The notes: generated from the sequence alone by a model not told the origin. A DNA stretch of 64,000 nucleotides from Reutealis trisperma (GCA_947687605.1 CANTUT010000364.1:212001-276000); one strand, 5' to 3'; positions 43,251 through 55,974 are shown, counted from the first letter of the stretch. Numbers and translations: made by a program.

Positions 43251-44818
43251 CCTACTAGCATAAATCATGGAATGGATGAGTATACTTAGAAAGTCGAGGA
43301 AGGAATGCAGCAGAAACATTCCCAATTTTTCGAGAACATGTGAGTAAGTATTGAAATTCAAGGATGAATTTCTTTTAAAAGGGGGAGACACAAAAGGATA
43401 AGTATGATGGTAGTAGAAATTCTTTAGTGATGAGATTCATTTGAGTATATACGGTGCAATCAGAGTATAAGGATTTGAACTTTTATAAAATGATAGATGT
43501 TAAGCATATGAACTGTAAATTTGAGGATCCATAAGGACTTGATCTATGAGGGCATAAAATGATTTTAAGATCAAATTTTCTAGATTTGATTTGATTATGT
43601 ACTTGTGTCAAATGAATATACCTATAGGCATCAAGTTTTGCTTTATGAAATCATACATCATTAATCATAAATCATGAACAGCGTCAAGCATTTCATTAAG
43701 GTTGTATGTTACATGCAAGGATGAAAATGTTTTGATTCTTACAAATGATTCTACACAGTTTTGAAAATTTAATAGTTTGGAATATACTTGGAAGGGATTT
43801 GATTCCTTGGGATGAGAAATGTTTTAGGATATTAGATACAATAATGTTAAATTGAGGTTATTGAAAAATTTGGTAGTGATCTTTAGTATAGAAAGAATTT
43901 TTATTGAGATAACTTAGAATGGCATAGATTTGGAAAGATATAAGAGTTTCATAGAGATTTCATTGAATAGTAATGGTATTAGAAGTTTATTATTTTAATA
44001 TGGATAAGTTAAATGATTAGGAATGTGAAGTATAGCAAGATGTAAGTGGACAACCTAAAGTGAGATGATATTATGAGCTAAAGGTATAAAAATTATGAGG
44101 CATTAGGTAATTAAGTCATGATAATGATGTATATACAGAAAGGGAGTAAGTCTGAAATAGTTATGAGAAGTTTATTTGGGATTGTAAATTAATAAAATGC
44201 AAGATCGTTTGGGATATGATATATGTAGGAATGTTTGTTAAGTTTAAATATGTTTTAATTGATAAATGATAGAAGTGTATGAATTGTGATGTTAGCAAGG
44301 TATTAGATACAAAAATATTTATTGAGATTATAATAGATTAAGTAATAATTATTAATATGAAAAGAGAATTATCGAATATCAATTGGAGTTATTAATTTAG
44401 AATTTATCTGTTGGATTCTTATATGACTAATATAATAAATAATGAATAGAAGTGGTAATTAAGGTATTAGTATAGATGTTAATAATAATAGAGATACAAG
44501 GAAAAGAAATACTTGGGATTATATTTGATTGAAGGTAAAATTAAAGGTTCTATTATTTATGTTTAAGGTTAAGGGATACAAAAATTATTAAGGATTAGTT
44601 TAAGATTTGTTTGAACAAGAGATTAACATAGGTGTAGCTTAAGCTAAAGGTTTATCAAGGTGATTTTTGATAGATTGTGAGCATGTGCCTTACTAAATTC
44701 GATATGTTAATTGAAGTTAGATATTGTATTTGAGTGGCGTAGCAGAGAAGTTAAGTAAAGTATGTTGTGCTATTGGATTTGAAAATTCGAGGATGAATTT
44801 TTTTTAAGGGGGGAGAAT
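43251..44818 (+). other. Family D 3' region with two polypurine-like motifs
   Basis: The motif 'caaggatgaatttcttttaa' followed by 'aagggggagac' lies at about 43359-43388. A near-copy, 'cgaggatgaatttttttta' followed by 'aggggggagaa', lies at about 44789-44818 next to the LTR. The second is the functional-looking polypurine tract. The 1.4 kb between them is AT-rich, with no gene visible, and matches the minus copy. Confidence 0.65.
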
Positions 44819-47800
44819 GTAATAACCCACATCTACCTTAGGAGTTTTAATGACAAATTATTTGAATTTAGGGTTATTATGACAAATTGTGTGACTATAT
44901 AAAAATTTATGTGTGACATGATTATGAGTTTGAAACACGTTAAATTAATTTTAATATACCTAATATGAATTATTATAGTAAAATAAATGATTTATATGAA
45001 ATGTGTTAGCATAACATAGTTTATTGTGCATAAAATGAATTTTCATGTAAAAAGATAATTTTTAAGCATAAAATAATTTAATGAGTATTTTTAAAATAAA
45101 TGTTTTGGAGGAAATTTTAATGAAAATAATAAAAAATATTTTTATTTTAATTACCCATAATCAACCTCTAATTTAAATAAAAAACCCCAATACCTAAAAG
45201 CCAACTACCCAAAAACCCTTCTAACCTTGCTCATTAAGGGTATTAGTGGAAATTGCCCAAAACCCTATATTTAAAACATCAAATTTGGCCAGCCCTAGTG
45301 TTCTAGCAGCCACCAGTATTTTTCTATATTTTGGCAGTAAAATTCTTTCAAAATATTTCTCTCTACCAAAATTCACAAAATCCTTTCAAACTTACGATTT
45401 TCGCGACCATTTTGTAAATTTTTCTTTTCCTTTCAATTTGCTATTTGTTTTTTAAGAAAATAATTTTTAGAAAATAATTTTGAATTGATTATTTACTGGT
45501 TTTTACTAATAAAATTTGGGTTAGGTGATTTCTTGAGAGAAAAATTATTTTTTCTACCAAAAGCACCAACCTCTCTACGCAATTTCTCCAAAGGTGAATC
45601 CTATGATTTAAAATTGAAATTTTCATGCATAAATGTCACTAAAGGGGACAATTTCAATACCATTGCATTCTAAATTGACTTTTGATGTGTTTAGATGAAA
45701 AATATTAAATTAAATAATATTTTTTCATATTACTGTAATGACTGAAAAGTTTCAGAAAAATAGAAAATTCATGGTTTCGCTCTAGAACTTGAAAATTCAA
45801 AAATTCTATGATTTGACAACTCAATGGCTGCTAATTTGTGATGTTTAATATTCTAAACTGACAATTGTTTTGTTTAGAAGAAAAATAATTATTTAAATCA
45901 TGTGTTTATATATTACTATAATGAATGGAAAGCGCAGAAACTCATGATTTTCACCCTAGACCTTGAAACTTGGAATTTTCATGCATAATTATGATCAATG
46001 GCTGCTAATTCATACATATGGATGTTCTAAACTGATATTTGCTATGATTAAATGAAAAATAATGATTTAAACCAAATGTTTATATATTGCTGTAATGACC
46101 GGAAAGTACCAAAAACAAGAAAACTCATGATTTTACATCCTAGAACCTAAAGTTAGAAATTTTCATGCATATGAATTTATATATGAGCTGATTCCTACAT
46201 GCTTATTTTCTAAAATTTTTTTTGTTTTGATTACATGAAAAATCTTCTTTCAAACTATGTTTTTACATATTACTGTAATAGATGAAAAGTAAGAAAAGTA
46301 AGAAAATTTAGTTTTTCCTTTAATAAGAGCATTCGGCCTACATTGGGATTCTTGTCCCAATGTCCATAATTTTTATGTGATGTATTTTAATGATTATTGA
46401 TATCTATGAATGAATGATAAATGATTAAATTGCATATTAATTGAAGGAATGACCCTAGACAAGACTAGAGGCAATTTGGTATCCGTAAGGTATCTTAACC
46501 TTAGGTTGGATTAATATGTGCATATGATTGGATAATATTGAAATAAGTTATATGATGTTTTGACAATGAATTAGTAATCTTGAATTGATGAAGAGATTGT
46601 TTGAATGAATTAGTCATAAGAGATAAGCCTGACGCTTGAAGGGTTATTTGTTAAGTTGACATATATGGAAGTGTTAAGTGTACTAGATGATTATTAAAGT
46701 TAATTGATATTAAGGTAATGATATTGTGTTGACCTTAGAAAGGTATTGACATGATTGTAATGTGTTTTCATATGGGCCTATAAACACTAAATGTGCAAGA
46801 CTTTTGATGTCAACAAGTATGCGTAAGTGATTAGATGCACTTATATGTGCAACTCTAAGTATATGCGAATATTGTATGTGCATGGGGTAGCTATGGGATA
46901 GGATACATCATGATTAAATAAATACTAAGTATTGAATTAAATACTATATTAGATCTTAAGGAGCTTTAGAGGTTCAAAAGGGCTACGTGTACTAGGAGTG
47001 AAGGAACTACAAGGTGAGTTAACACTGTATTCATACTACAAGCATGAGTAACATTATGTTATGTTTCAAATATGTGTTATCACGTTATGTGAACCTTTGA
47101 GATCTTTGAAACCCAAGTTCTTCCTATCCTAAAATATGATTAAATGATTTCTTTGTTAAGCTTGGGTTGCCAAAGGACAATTGGTCTAGAAACCATTTTT
47201 GTTTATTTAAAGATAATTCCTTGTGATTATTGCCCTAACTTGTATTCTTTTTGGACCTACACTATATTTGTATCTTTTGCTCAAAGTTAAATTATCGTTG
47301 TTATTATGATACATATTATTATTGCCTTAAATGTTATTATTATATGTGAATACCATTAGCTCTAGCTATGATACCTTTAACCCTTTATGCAGAATTCCTC
47401 GTGTCGATGCGGGTAATCATCAGAACTTGTGCACACGGTCTTAACCCGATGGATATGGGCAGTGTATCCGCCTCAGCTAGAAAGGGGCAGCTCTAGCTGT
47501 AGGGCCTAATTAGCTTCACGCCTTTTATTTGATAGGAGTTGAAATTTGGTTTAATGCCACCTTTTCTCTATGTGTTCGAGTGATAGAGCAATAGCTTTCA
47601 CTCTCTATGTGTTATAAGTGTGATTTTTGCAAACTTGTTAAATTGAACCCTTGATAAATTACAGACTTGTTAAATTGAACCCTTGCTAAATTGCAACTTG
47701 ATTCATGAATTGAAAATCATGAACTATCTGTATAAACTATGAGTTTCCTTTTCAAAGGAATATGTGTTAATGTATGTGACTTATCATTTACTCATTGAGA

Positions 47801-48213
47801 TCATCTATCGCACCCCTTTTTCCTTGTGTGGTTCTAGGTGAGCAAATGTGAGGAGGCAAGGTTATGGCTCAAGTATTCTACTTTGCTTGGGGATTCCTTG
47901 TCAAATTCATTAATAATACCATGCTATGAAGTGTTGTCATTAGATAATCTAGGAATATCTATTTTTGATGTTTATTTTGTGAAGTTATTTATTAAGATTT
48001 TTGAGTAAATTATGAATATTATTATATGAAGTGTCCAATTACTGTCTTCTGCAATTAAAGGTTTTCATATAATGTTTTAAATTAGTTATTGTATAAGGTT
48101 TGGTACGATCCTAGGCATGATTTATACATGTGTAAGTGGGTTCTACGGGCGTGGGTGACCTTATGTCTCCCCATGTTCTAGGACCATTATATCTCTAAAG
48201 TTGATATGTGAAA
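44819..48213 (+). repeat. 3' LTR of family D + copy (3395 bp)
   Basis: It runs from TGTAATAACCCACATC to ...GATATGTGAAA, where the final CA has become AA. It is followed by the duplication ATATA. It aligns throughout with 37976-41365. Open frames at 45246-45455 and 45485-45673 lie in U3/R and are not genes. Confidence 0.88.
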
Positions 48214-48218
48214 ATATA

Positions 48219-48370
48219 AGACTGCATTCAAGACTAGATATGGATTTATAAGGTTGCCATTTGGACTTGCTAATGCTCTAGTTGCTTTCATGGATATGAT
48301 GAATCATAAATTTAGGTCATACCTAGATAAATTTGTCATAATGATAAATTTGTCATTGTATTTATCGATC
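48219..48370 (+). pseudogene. Gypsy C reverse transcriptase, right fragment
   Basis: It continues the frame cut at 37975: KTAFKTRYGFIRLPFGLANA, then AFMDMMNHKF and YLDKFVI. A 14-base repeat 'gataaatttgtcat' (48326 and 48343) duplicates this spot and shifts the frame before 'VFID', the start of the YIDDI-type catalytic block. At about 48370 the text changes to copia integrase, so the rest of gypsy C is lost here. Confidence 0.8.
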
Positions 48371-50400
48371 GCATTTATATCTTAGAGTTTTTGGTTGCAA
48401 GTGTTATATATTGAACTTCAAGGACAATGTTGAAAAATTTGCATCCAAAACAGATGAAGGAATTCTTCTTAACTATTCCACCACTAACAAAGCTTATAGA
48501 GTCTTTAATAAAAAATCTTCAGTGGATAAATAGTCTATGAATGTGGTATTTGATGAATCCAATAAGATTGATCATGGAAAAGGTAGTGCTCTTGATTATC
48601 TTGTAGATGAATTTAAGAAACTTAGAGTTAATCAAGATGACAATCCAAAGGAAAAGGAAAGCAAAGAAAAAAGCCAACAAGATCATGAAGCTTTACCACA
48701 ATTATATGAGGATGACAGTCAAGAACTTTTAAAGGAATGGAGGTATCTTAAGAATCACCCTAAGGAATTTATCATTGGTAAAACTTCAAAGGGTGTAAGT
48801 ACTAGATCTAGATTCACAGCCTTAGATAATAATTTGTATTTTTTCTCATATTGAGTTAAAAACTATTGATGAGGTTCTTAATGATGAAAATTAGGTGATT
48901 GCTATGGAAGAGGAACTTAGGGAATTTGAGAGAACCAAAGTTTGGGAACTTGTTCTTAGACCTAAGGATCATTTTATTATTGGATGTAAATGGGTGTTTA
49001 GAAACAAGTTAGATAAGCATGATTCCGTCACTAGAAATAAGGCTAAATTGGTTGCCAAATGATATAACCAAGAGGAAGGTATAGACTATGATCAAACCTT
49101 TGCTCTAGTAGTAATATTAGAGATTATTAGAATTCTTCTTACATATACATGTCATATGGATTTTAAAAATTTTCAAATAGATATGAAAAGTGCATTTTTA
49201 AATGGTTTTATAAAAGAGGAAGTTTATGTTGAACAACCTCCCTGTTTTGAACACTATGAGTTTTTAAATCATGCTTATAAATTAACTAAAGTCTTGTATA
49301 GATTGAAACAAGCCCCTGGGTTTGGTATGAGGGGCTTAGTTTATTTCTTTTAAAAAATAGTTTTACAAAAGGGAAGGTTGATACTACACTTTACACTGCA
49401 CTTTTTGTCAAAAAGCATAATAATGATACTCTAATTGTCTAAATTTATGTTGATGATATTAGGTTTGGTGCTACAAAAGAACATTTTTGTGAAGATTATG
49501 CTAACTGTATGACTAGGAAATTTGAGATGATCATGATAATTGAGCTCAAGTTCTTCCTTGGTCTACAAATGAACTAAAGTAAGGATGACATCTTCATTAA
49601 TCAATCCAAGTACACCAAGGAGCTTCTAAAGAAATTTGGGATAGATGGTTGCAAGATTAGCAAAACACCAATGAGCACATTAACTAAGCTTAATAAGGAT
49701 GAAAAGGGTAAGCCAATAGATGAGAAGAAGTATAGAGATATGATAAGTTCTCTTCTCTATCTTATAGCTTCTAGGCCTAATAATATGCATAGTGTTCACT
49801 TATATGCTAGGTTTTAATCTTGTCCTAAAGAGTTTCATTTGCATACAGCCAAAAAATTTTAAAGTATTTGCATGGCACATTGCACTTAGGATTATGGTAT
49901 CCTAGGAACACTTCATTTAACATTGTTAGTTTTTTAGATGCAGATTATATTTGTAGTTTATTAGATTGGAAAAGCACTTTTGAAACTTGTCACTTTATTA
50001 GTTAATGTTTAGTTTCTTGGTATAGCAAGAAACAAGTTTTGGTTGCCTTAACCATCGTTGAAGTGAAATATATGGTGGTGGGTTATTATTTCACTCAAGG
50101 TCTTTGGATAATACAGTAGCTCACAGTCTATGGTTAAGTGATTGATCACATTCCCATAAAATATGATACTACAATTACCATAAATCTTTCTAAGAATCCC
50201 ATCTAACATTTTAGAAGTAAGCAAATAGATATATTTTTTAAGAGATCATGTGCAAAATGGTGAAGTTGCATTAGAATTCATTGATACAATAAATTAATTA
50301 GTAGATATCTTTACAAAGCCCCTTAATGAAGAAAAATTGAATTTTATTAAAAAGGAGCTTGGAATGTTTGATGGGAGCTCTTTGACATAACATTTTTCTT
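48371..50400 (+). pseudogene. pol: Copia 2 integrase end, reverse transcriptase and RNase H
   Basis: It begins YLRVFGCKCYILNF (end of integrase), then MNVVFDESN (48537), a lysine/glutamate-rich linker and KGVSTRSRFTALDNNLYF. Reverse transcriptase pieces are FQIDMKSAFLNGF, EEVYVEQPPCFEH and a catalytic block YVDDIRFG near 49450. RNase H is heavily broken (DADYICSLLDWKSTF). It ends LGMFDGSSLT and TAA at 50398-50400. Linker text such as 'SQELLKEWRYLKNHPKE' matches copia 1 closely, confirming one family. There are many stops and no activity is possible. Confidence 0.88.
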
Positions 50401-51062
50401 TGAATAATCATCTTGATGCATTTTTTATATATATCATTCTAATATTTTATCTTGAATTAAGGTGACTCTTTGTGATTGGTGTTTAATTTTATGCTAAGAT
50501 TTGATTACATTTATGCCTGAATTATGATTGGACTATATACATATGAATTATTTATATTTATATGGTTAGAATCAATCATTTATGATTTTGACATTGTGTA
50601 TAAGTGTCAATTGCATTGCATAAGCATTTCATTTGTTCTCTTTTAAATTTTTTGAAAACAACTTGAATCATAGTTGCCATATCACTTTCATGAGCGAGAT
50701 ATTTAAAAATTTCTTTCCATTTGCCAGCACTATAAATTGTGGTCACTATTGGATGTTGTGGTTATGAAATTAAGAAATTTCAAATTTTGTGGTCATTATT
50801 GAATTTTGCAAGCACAATTTACGTGTTGAGCATAAAAGAATAACCATTAGAAAATGGTTAATTTTTCAAAATCTATGCATTTAATCCATTTTTAGCCCTA
50901 TCTTACCTATATAAACTCATTTTGGTGTTAGAAAATCACTTTTCTTTCATTATACAACTCTCTAAAATCTCTAAAAAAGAATTTTCATTCTTATCACTTT
51001 TTCACTTTATTTCTTCTATTTTCTTCTACCTTTCTTCTTGTTTATATCTTTCTTCACTCCAT
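50401..51062 (+). promoter_or_regulatory. Copia 2 spacer with TATA box before the extra ORF
   Basis: Position and text parallel 13260-14054 of copia 1. TATATAAA at 50908-50915 lies 155 bases before the extra ORF. Upstream (about 50735-50830) are 'gtggtcactattg', 'gtggttatg' and 'gtggtcattattg', which read like CpG-decayed forms of the copia 1 word GCGGTCGCGAC. The leader after the TATA box is CT-rich in both copies. Confidence 0.5.
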
Positions 51063-51123
51063 GTGGCCATTAGACCTAAATCTAGATAAGAAAAAAGGAA
51101 AGCACCCCAAACCTCATAATAAC
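51063..51123 (+). pseudogene. Copia 2 extra ORF, first codons
   Basis: From GTG at 51063 the frame reads AIRPKSR, a stop, then EKRKAPQTS, matching the basic N-terminus of the copia 1 extra ORF (SRKPSRKGKE...QTSS). The original ATG is now GTG here and ATA in copia 1. The frame is cut at 51123 by the family D insertion and resumes at 62131. Confidence 0.6.
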
Positions 51124-51686
51124 TATCACATCATATTTGCAGAGATATGACGGTCTTAGAACATGGGGATACATAAAGTCATCCACACTTATAGAACCCA
51201 CTCATACATATGCAAAAACTGCCTAGGATCATATCGAACCTCATACAGTAACTTAATTAAACCTTTTATAAAGGAAAAACCTTAAGTTGTGGAAGCTAAA
51301 AATATACTTTAATATAATCCATAAAAAAATAACAATAAGACTCTAACTAAAGTCACCAATATGATATTTTAAAATAAAGTTCCCATAATGACTCTCAGAG
51401 CGTCTAAGGACTCATCATAGTATAGTATTATTATAACTTTGATAAGGGAATTTGTCGAGTAGAGTAGGTAGCTTGAACGATCACCTTGCCTCCTCATAAT
51501 GCTCACCTAGAACCACACAAGGAAAAAGGGTGAGATAGATGATCTCAATAAGTAAATAATTCAACTTATACAATAACATATATCCTTTAGAAGGTTTCAT
51601 AGCTTATAGTTCATAATTTATTATTCATAGTTCATGGCTTGCGATTTAACAAGGTTTACAGAAATCAACTTATAACTCATAGCATA

Positions 51687-53398
51687 CGTAAACCCTTAAA
51701 TTTTGCACCTTCTAGTATGTGTTTGAACCTTAGAAGCACTTAGGATAGGAAAACGAACCTTCAAAAGTCAAATACTCTCAAAATGGGAAAATCAAGACAT
51801 TTCTTTTTGACATTTAAACCCTTTCAAATCATCTAAGACTAAGTAATGAGAACAATACAACTAGAATTGTAAAAAACCGATGAGAAACGAGAAAGAATGA
51901 GCAAAATGGGTTGAAAATAGGGCTATTGCCGTAAAGATCTCTAACACTGCCACAAAGACCTCTGCAGTGCCATAAAGGCTTGTACAGTAACTCTTGTGAA
52001 ATTCATTATTTTCATGATCCCACATTAGTGTTTTCCTCCTTCAATCGTCTCCCTATATAAAGATGACCTCTCCACACTTCAGACCTCTAACTTTTAGAGC
52101 TTGAAAAGCATTAACTTTAAGTAAACTGCTTTGCATTTGCTCCTTCTTCTCAAAGCAAGTTGGGGGATTTCTCCTTGATTCCTACTTAACTAGTTAAAGG
52201 ATTTTCGCCCTCCTATTCGATGCAAGTCTATTGCTTAAGGCTCATTTTTTCAATCTGAGGCTAGCTGCTGCCCACCATCCAAGGCTAGTCATTGCCCACC
52301 AAAGCTAGTCATTGCCTGCCATCCAAAGCCAGCTGTTGTTTGGTATCCAAGGCTAGCCGTTGCTCATCGTCGAAGGCCAGCTACTACTTGCCATCCAAAG
52401 CTAGCCGTCGTCTGCTGTCCAAGGCTAGCCACCACCTGCCATCCGAAGCTAATTGCCACCCTCTATTTGAGGGTAGTTGCTGCCTACCATATGAGGCTAG
52501 CCATTGTCCTCCATCCTAAGCTAGCCGCCGCCTGCCATCCGAGGCTAGTCGTCGCTAACCATATGGTGTAAGCTCCTTTTTCCTTTAATTTTTTGTTTTC
52601 TAAATTTCTTTGCCTCTTTTAGTTAGTTAATTAAATTAATTCATCTAGGTTGCTAGCTAATCAACTCGGTAATCAATTAAATTAATTAATTAACTCAACC
52701 CACTTTTAATCAATCAACCAAAACCTGATAAAGTGGCTAGGCCAAATTAACCTTTTCACAAGAAGGGAGAACTACGTGGATTCTGATTCCCATTCAAAGG
52801 GATACGTAGGCATGCTTGGTTCAGGCATTGAATCCAACTAAAATTAACCAACTCTCCCCCTATGACCTTCTTTACTTACTTTTATTTTGCTTTCCTTTAC
52901 TTTGTTATTAGGTTTAGTTTAGGGAAAATGTGACTTCCCTAGAATCCATAAGGGCTAGAGGAGGTATCCCCTAAGTTTGAATTTCATTATAATATTGTCA
53001 CTCTTTTATTTTGAATTCTAATTGTGTATAAACTTTATGGATTGAATGACCATGCATATTATAAATTGTTCATACATTTTAATTGCTCATGAGATATATT
53101 TTAAGTTACTATTGTATTACTTGGCCAAACTTATTTTGTTAAATTAAATCGAAACCCTGGTCCCTAAATCCTCTTTGGTTTCAAGGCTAATGATCTTTTT
53201 CCTCTGGGTAATAATTGGAGTCAAATGAGTTTTTTTCCTTATATTTTCTAAAAAAAAAATAAATTAAGGTGGCGACTCTAAGAAATAATTTTCAAACCTA
53301 TCAAATATAAGCCCAAGGGCTTCCTCATGAGTTCTTTCCCAAATGAGCATTTTGATTCCCTTTAGCAGATCAGACTGATGCTTGGGCGAGGCCTCACA
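51687..53398 (+). repeat. Solo LTR of Ogre-B type (1712 bp)
   Basis: It opens CGTAAACCCTTAAATTTTGC, where the Ogre-B LTR at 20640 has TGTGAACCC, and ends 'gaggcctcaca'. Flanks are GCATA (51682-51686) and ACATA (53399-53403). The partner LTR of the host element has the uninterrupted site 'ctcataacatatagagtg' at about 59555-59574, so the duplication is ACATA with one change. TATATAAA lies at 52054-52061. It gives the complete LTR against which the broken copy at 20640-27025 can be read. Confidence 0.88.
52240..52560 (+). repeat. 24-bp minisatellite inside the Ogre-B LTR
   Basis: About twelve imperfect copies of a 24-base unit built on 'aaggctagccrycgcc' and 'caccatcc' follow one another. Because 24 is a multiple of three, one frame stays open (52292-52519) with the repeating pattern KASxxLPS; I do not regard it as a gene. 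The Ogre-B 3' LTR has the same unit at 21250-21315, 24665-24718 and 26236-26290. Confidence 0.82.
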
Positions 53399-53660
53399 AC
53401 ATATAGAGTGAAGGCTGCTGCTGTATCCATTTGTAACCCATAACTTATAGAGTGAAGGCTGTTGCCGTGTTCACACATAACTCATAACATATAGAGTGAA
53501 GGCTACTGCCATGGTCACACATAACATATAACATGTAAAGTAAAGGTTGCTACCATGTTCACATATAACTCATAATATGCAAAGTGAAGGCTGCTGTCAT
53601 ATTTACACATAACTCAAAACATGTAAAGTGAAGGCTGTTGTTCACACATAACTCATAACA
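53399..53660 (+). repeat. ~44-bp tandem array in a family D LTR
   Basis: About six copies of a unit with 'gtgaaggctgctgccatg' and 'ttcacacataactcataaca' occur here. The partner LTR has about five copies at 59564-59790, the solo LTR at 21316 about three with a different edge, and the two + LTRs only one. Copy number therefore varies between LTRs of one family. Confidence 0.78.
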
Positions 53661-55974
53661 TAATTTATAACATATAAAGGTAATAATAACATTGAAGGAT
53701 ACAGTCGCATGTAATATAATAGTAATAGAAGTTTAGCTTATTTAACAAAAGATGAACAACAATGTAGTTCTAGAAAGAACATAAATTAGGGCAATAATCA
53801 CAAAGATATTGTCATTAGATAATCAAAAATGGTTTTGGATCAATTGTCCTTTGGCAACCTAAGCTTATAAAGAAATCATTAAAATAGAAAGGAATTTGGG
53901 TTTCAAGTTATCAAAAGTTCACAAAACATGATAGCTTGCACTTGTAACTGAAATATAATGTTTACTCACCTTGTAGTTCCTTTGCTCCTAGTACTCATAG
54001 CCCCTAAACCTCTAGAACTCCTCAAGTTCTAACATAATATTTAATTCAATACTTAGTATTTATTTAATCATCATGTTATCCTATCCCATAATTACCCCAT
54101 GCACATATAACATTCAATACACTTAGAGTTGCATATAGAAATGCACTCATCACTTGCATATAACACATTAGCTTGTAAAGTCCTGCACACTTAGCCTTTG
54201 TAAGCCCATATGAGAACAAATTATAATTCATACCAAGACTTTGCTAAAGTCAAGCACAATATCATAATCCTAATATCAATTCACTTTAACACAACTTACA
54301 AGTAACCTTTCAAGTATCATGCTTATCTCTTATGACTAATTCATTCAATCAATCTCTTTATCAATTCAAGATCATCAATTCATTATTAATCCACCATAAA
54401 AATCTTTTTCATTGTTACTTAATCATAGTCACACATTGATCACAACATAGGGTTAAGATACCTTAAGTATACGTCAGGTGTCTCTAGACTTGTCTAGAGT
54501 CATTCCTTCAACCAACATGCAATTTAACCATTTATCATTTATACATACATGTCAATAATTATTAAAATACATTACATAAAAATTATAGACATTGGAATTA
54601 AATTCCAAATGTAGGCTGAATCGCCCATTCAAGAACAAACATAAATTTTCTTCCTTTTAGCACTTTCCATTCATTATAGTAATATGTAAATGCATGATTT
54701 TAACTAAGATTTTTCATGTAATCAAAACAAAAATCATTTTATAATGTGAATCCCTATGAATCAGCAGCCATAGATGTCCATATGCATGGAATTTTCTAAC
54801 TTTAAGTATTAGGGTGAAAAACATGAATCTTTCTTGTTTTTGGTACTTTCTAGTCATTACAGTAATATGTAAACGTATTATTTAAACCATTATTCTTCCT
54901 TTAAACATAACAAAAATCAGTTTATAATTCAATTAGGTACAAATTGGTAGCCTTAGGGTTTATACACATGAAAATTTCTAACTTTTAAGTTTTAGGACGA
55001 AAACCATGAATTTCTTTGTTTTTAGAAACTTTTCGGTCATTACAGTAATATACAGAAATATATTTTAAATCAATATTTTTTATCTAAACACAACAAAAAT
55101 CCATTTATAACACAAATATGTACAAATTAGCAGCCCCCCTTGAGTTTATGCATGAAAATTTCAATTTAGAATTTTAAGATTCACCTTTGAAGGATTCGCA
55201 TAAAGAGGTTTGTGTTTCTGGTAGAAAATTCATTTTCTCTTCCAAAAAGTCACCTATGCTGAATTTAATCAATAAAAATCAGTAAATATTTAGTTCAAAA
55301 TAATTTTCTCATGATTAGTTTCATAGAAATCCAATAATAAATTGAAGGGAGAGAAAAACTTACGAATACGGTCAAGAAATCGCAAGGTTTAAAGGTATCT
55401 TGTGAATTTCGATAGAGAGATCATTTTTGAGAGATTTTTTTGCCAAAATAATGAAAAATAGAATGGTGGCTTTTGGATACAAAGGCTAGCCAAAACTCAT
55501 CTTATATATTTAGGGTTTTTGTCAATTTCCAAAATTACCCTTAATGAGCTAGGTTAAGAGTGTTTTGGTGAAGTAGACTTTTGGAGATTTGGACTTTTTA
55601 TTTAATTTTTAGGTTGATTATAGGTAATTAAAAATAAAATATTTTTCTTATTATTTTTATTAAAATTTCTCCTAAATTATTTATTTAAAAAATATTTTAA
55701 AAATGCTCATAAAAATTATTTTATGGTCAAAAATCGCTTTGTGCATGAAAATTTAATTTATGTAAAATAAATTATTTTATGCTAATGCACTTCTTATAAA
55801 TCATTTATTTCATAATAATAACTCACATTAGGCATATTAAAATTAATTTAACATGCCACATACTCATAAATCACATAACATATAAATTTCTATAAAAGCA
55901 CACACTTAGCCATAATAGCTCTAAATTCAAGCAATTGATCATGAAAACTCCTAGGGTGGGTGTGGGTGGTTACA

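Larger units (their letters stand above)
37976..48213 (+). mobile_element. Gypsy family D, + copy: long LTRs, reduced internal region (10.2 kb)
   Basis: Two direct LTRs of about 3.39 kb flank only 3453 bases. The element is bounded by a perfect 5-bp duplication ATATA (37971-37975 and 48214-48218). The reverse transcriptase frame of gypsy C reads across once the element is removed. Inside are a Met-type primer site, a gag-like ORF with zinc knuckles, a protease remnant, a long AT-rich tail and a polypurine tract. Reverse transcriptase, RNase H and integrase are not seen. Since the minus copy at 51124-62130 has the same order, the reduced state seems inherited. Long LTRs, Met primer and zinc-knuckle style suggest the Tekay/Del side of chromoviruses; that is inference. 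Confidence 0.88.
51124..55974 (-). repeat. 3' LTR of family D minus copy, interrupted
   Basis: On the minus strand it starts TGTAACCACCC at 55974 and ends near 51124. Without the nested solo Ogre LTR and its duplication it is about 3134 bases, close to the 3123 of its partner. Next to the insertion (about 53399-53660) lies a tandem array of ~44-base units with 'gtgaaggctgctg'. Confidence 0.82.

Noticed and set aside
45246..45673. Two open frames of 62-69 codons as genes
   Set aside because: They lie inside the family D LTR and recur with stops in the other LTR copies.
52292..52519. 75-codon frame with KASxxLPS repeats as a protein
   Set aside because: It lies within the LTR minisatellite, with a 24-base period; openness follows from the period.
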